DNA of 6,680 bases from an uncultured bacterium (GTDB lineage Bacteria; Oederibacteriota; PGYV01; CAILUR01): positions 1-6,680 of the forward strand of contig CAILUR010000097.1 in the NCBI GenBank assembly GCA_903837445.1. The letters are read 5' to 3'. Position numbers and translations under genes: made by a program. The notes below the pieces were generated by a model. The model was not told where the DNA came from, made no database searches, and saw nothing but the letters and a program-made list of their open reading frames with translations. This document shows positions 4,105 to 6,680 of the stretch, one piece after another. Each line of letters opens with the position of its first letter. Positions within the stretch are counted from its first letter, which is position 1.

Positions 4105-6680
4105 TTAATACGAAAGCATTGTATATGGCACTTGAGTATAGGCAGAATCTTTGCCTTTTTTATATTTAAACTGAAATACCGCCACATCCATAGAAACCAG
4201 TGAGCTTCCTTTGTAAGCATAAACCACTTTTATAGAATGTTTGCCTGCCGCCAAACTTAGCCGCGGAGCAGGTTCTTCTGCAGTATCACTTTTTTTAAAA
4301 GCTTTCACGCCATCTATATACACCGCAGCGGCATACGGAGTTTTCAACATAAAAGTATAGTTCGCAGTTTCAGACAAGTTAAGTTTTCCAGTCCACACCA
4401 CATCAAAAGTTCCTGGCACTCGAGACTGGAAAAAATAATTTCTGAAACAAAGTGTTGAATCAAGTTGTGTACTTATGGCATTCCCCGCTAAAGTATATTC
4501 TCCGAGAAGTCCAAATATTTTTTGCGAGTTTATAAAATAATTTATAGGAATCGGTGAGGTCCTGCCCTTTCCTTCTATTTCCCAACTTATGTATGCCTCG
4601 GCTTTATTAAACCCAGAAAGGTTTACGGTTAACCTATGTAGTCCCTTATACAAGTTGACAAACCCTGACACAGGTCTGCCATCCAACACAAAATCTGCAG
4701 AAGCCCCATCGCAAGATAGCCTATAATTACCAGCATAAGGAATATCCAACAGGACTTTTAGAGAAGCGCTTTCTAAACCAGCTGATGGAACTATGGCATT
4801 TTGAAGTTTTATTTCTTCCACAGCTCCCGTCTTTTTCCGCAACGAGGCCTTTATAGAATAAAGCGCCTGTATATCCGAATAAGGTATCTCCACGGATGCA
4901 TAATAAAGCGCTGGTTCTTCCTTATCCTTAAACACATAATGTCTTTCAGGATTACTGCCTTCATACAACGGATTCCATTTTCGTGTAATGACGGCATTTG
5001 GAAAATACTCTTTATAGATATTAACATAGTCCTTGTATATCCCCTCACCTACTATAAGCACTCCCATTTTTTTGTCATTATAAAGTGTATTCAATTCAAG
5101 CAGTGAAATATCCGCAGTTAAAAAATTACTTTTATTTATCTCAATGAGCGCTCCAAAGTTTTGCATCGCCATAAAATAAGGAGAGTAATATTCCTTTGTG
5201 TTTTTATTTTTAAGTGCCACATCTGCCGCCACTTTAGGTTCATTATAAAAAGATGACTGGACATCCCTGTTATTTGGATACAATTTAAAATATGTATTTA
5301 AATTGTCATACGAAACAAATATCATAGCCGCTATAATTACCAAAGGCGCAATAATAACCGCCGCTGTCTTTCCAACTTTTTCAGTATAAGACAACAAGGT
5401 ATCAAACCCTGCCGCCGCCGCCAAAAGAATAGCCGGAATGGCAAGTATAGCTCTCTGCGTGTTCGGATCTTCTGCGTGGAAAGCCAGTAAAGCAGGTGCT
5501 ATCGCCATAGTGAGCCACACCAACATAAACATATTATTTTTCTTTCGTATTCCTGAAATAATTACTGCGAGTCCAGTGAGTGCGAGAAAAGAAGATACTG
5601 GGTCAAGCAGGGGTTTAAAAGGATAATTAAAGTAGCCGTATCTGCTCGCCTTGGTTGTGAACATAAGAAAAGTATCCAGTCCGTGGGATATTAACTGCCG
5701 TAAGAATGCTGGAGTGAGCCAATCTTTATTATGTCCCGTAAAAGCGCTTTCCGTACTAATTCTAAAAAGATATGCCGCTGGATGCATAATAATAAATTGT
5801 AACAATGGCAAGAAAACCACAAATGCCATTATGACCACCACTAACAAAGAACGGAAATTTTTCAAAATAAAAGGCCGCGTATCTTTTTTTATAGCCAATA
5901 AACCCCAATATATTGCAAGCACAAGCGGCGCCATTTTTGCGGCATTGTAATAATACAGTCCGAGTCCAAGCAGAAGTCCACTCAAAGCAAAGAAAATAGG
6001 TTTGCCTTTCCGTTCTCCTAGCAAATAAAAATAAAATGCCGCCACTGCCAACAGCGGTACAAAAATCCAAAGCCAAGCCACTCTACTATAAATTAAAGGT
6101 ACGCAAGAAACCGTTGTAAGTGCCGCTGCCAACAACCCTGTCCTGCGGTTGTAAAGTTCCCTACCAAGAAAATAAGTGAAAATTATCGTCAGCACTCCAG
6201 CCACAACCGAAACCAATCTGGCAAGCTCCAAAGAAAGTGGCCATATTTTTCCAAGCATAGCGAGTACATAATAATACAAGGAGGCTACTTGAAACTGCAC
6301 ATTAGAAATAAAAGGACCTGTGAGTTCCCCTCTCATTATCGAATTCGCCTGATACAAAGCGAGGCCTTCATCAAGACTCGCCCCAGGAGGAATATTTGAA
6401 ATATTAAGTGCCCTAATGTATAAACCTGCGACCGCAATTCCCGCAAGCAAAACATAATCAAAGCCCACAGGAATATTAAACCCTGTGTTTTTTCCAAGTA
6501 GTGTCGCCTGTTTCCTCGCATAAAAAAGCACAGCCCCTGCTAAAACAAAAACTAAAAAAGCAGCATTAATTCTGTAATTTGCCAGCCACTCACGAGATAA
6601 AAACAGCAGGCCGACAGAGATAAGTACAGCAAAGAGAAGCCTAATCCGTATACCAGCGTCGGTGAGCCGTGGCAAAGTCA
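4105..6680 (-). CDS. GT-C membrane glycosyltransferase (PMT_2/GT39-like) with C-terminal PA14-like modules; 5' end at window edge
   Basis: Probably transfers a sugar from a polyprenyl-phosphate donor to an acceptor on the outer face of the cytoplasmic membrane. Numbered from TTG at 6675 (856 residues): hydrophobic segments near 11-27, 36-52 and 71-89, then an outer loop with Asp102-Glu103, the position of the catalytic DE pair of PMT-type enzymes. GT-C core segments follow to about 455, with family-like motifs YSRVAW (196-201) and GLYYYNAAKMAPL (239-251). Charged linkers at 1-12 and 53-62 fit a cytoplasmic N-terminus and an outer DE loop. Residues 456-600 form a soluble domain I do not recognise. 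A weak beta-sandwich module lies at about 630-715 and a PA14-like domain at 720-856 (VVWTGKL, VYIDG at 785-789). No WWDYG motif is present, which argues against an Stt3/AglB oligosaccharyltransferase. The start is unresolved: TTG at 6675 has only five bases before it, and the frame stays open to the edge as xTG-ACT-TTG, so an ATG just outside is possible. The family is fairly sure; donor and acceptor are unknown. Confidence 0.85.
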   Translation of the reverse strand, partial: TLPRLTDAGIRIRLLFAVLISVGLLFLSREWLANYRINAAFLVFVLAGAVLFYARKQATLLGKNTGFNIPVGFDYVLLAGIAVAGLYIRALNISNIPPGASLDEGLALYQANSIMRGELTGPFISNVQFQVASLYYYVLAMLGKIWPLSLELARLVSVVAGVLTIIFTYFLGRELYNRRTGLLAAALTTVSCVPLIYSRVAWLWIFVPLLAVAAFYFYLLGERKGKPIFFALSGLLLGLGLYYYNAAKMAPLVLAIYWGLLAIKKDTRPFILKNFRSLLVVVIMAFVVFLPLLQFIIMHPAAYLFRISTESAFTGHNKDWLTPAFLRQLISHGLDTFLMFTTKASRYGYFNYPFKPLLDPVSSFLALTGLAVIISGIRKKNNMFMLVWLTMAIAPALLAFHAEDPNTQRAILAIPAILLAAAAGFDTLLSYTEKVGKTAAVIIAPLVIIAAMIFVSYDNLNTYFKLYPNNRDVQSSFYNEPKVAADVALKNKNTKEYYSPYFMAMQNFGALIEINKSNFLTADISLLELNTLYNDKKMGVLIVGEGIYKDYVNIYKEYFPNAVITRKWNPLYEGSNPERHYVFKDKEEPALYYASVEIPYSDIQALYSIKASLRKKTGAVEEIKLQNAIVPSAGLESASLKVLLDIPYAGNYRLSCDGASADFVLDGRPVSGFVNLYKGLHRLTVNLSGFNKAEAYISWEIEGKGRTSPIPINYFINSQKIFGLLGEYTLAGNAISTQLDSTLCFRNYFFQSRVPGTFDVVWTGKLNLSETANYTFMLKTPYAAAVYIDGVKAFKKSDTAEEPAPRLSLAAGKHSIKVVYAYKGSSLVSMDVAVFQFKYKKGKDSAYTQVPYTMLSY

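Noticed and set aside
5762..6076. Minus-strand open frame of 104 codons, with similar ones at 4851-5048 and 6336-6521
   Set aside because: They overlap the first GT-C gene on the same strand in another frame. That gene has conserved motifs throughout, so these are shadows.
1142..6680. Oligosaccharyltransferase (Stt3/AglB/PglB) identity for the two GT-C proteins
   Set aside because: Large membrane proteins with an outer C-terminal domain invite this reading. However, no WWDYG motif is present in either, and the DE loop, SR motif and PA14 tail fit PMT_2/GT39-like enzymes better.

Overview
The window is a run of four genes, all on the minus strand and so read from high to low coordinates. They form a surface-glycan or protein-glycosylation locus. 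In order of transcription they are: (1) a large membrane glycosyltransferase of the GT-C/PMT_2 (GT39-like) type with C-terminal PA14-like modules, whose 5' end touches the right edge; (2) a second, diverged copy of the same architecture; (3) a small soluble GT-A family 2 glycosyltransferase resembling dolichyl/polyprenyl-phosphate sugar synthases; (4) the N-terminal third of a GDP-mannose 4,6-dehydratase (gmd), cut by the left edge.

Layout: 4105-6680 first GT-C protein; 4019-4104 AT-rich gap ending in a clear Shine-Dalgarno; 1142-4012 second GT-C protein; 1083-1141 AT-rich gap with a possible promoter and a Shine-Dalgarno; 378-1082 GT2 protein; 1-381 gmd, whose ATG overlaps the GT2 stop codon as ATGA. 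No RNA gene, mobile element, CRISPR array or strong terminator was seen. No gap exceeds 86 bases.

Functional reading (inference): the GT2 enzyme probably moves a hexose from a nucleotide sugar to polyprenyl phosphate on the cytoplasmic face. The two GT-C enzymes probably use such lipid-linked sugars on the outer face, with their PA14-like tails also outside. Gmd would supply GDP-4-keto-6-deoxymannose, the precursor of GDP-fucose, GDP-rhamnose or GDP-perosamine. The coupling of gmd to the GT2 gene suggests a mannose- or 6-deoxyhexose-based pathway, but no substrate can be read from the sequence.

Organism: the DNA is AT-rich. It has bacterial Shine-Dalgarno sites (GGAGGG, AGGAG), a GTG start, a possible TTG or off-window start, and standard use of TGA as stop. 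This fits a bacterium, possibly an uncultivated lineage, but the phylum cannot be fixed from this window. All four genes look intact apart from the edges. The most unusual point is the tandem pair of GT-C enzymes with duplicated PA14-like tails that lack the usual Asp-Asp calcium motif.
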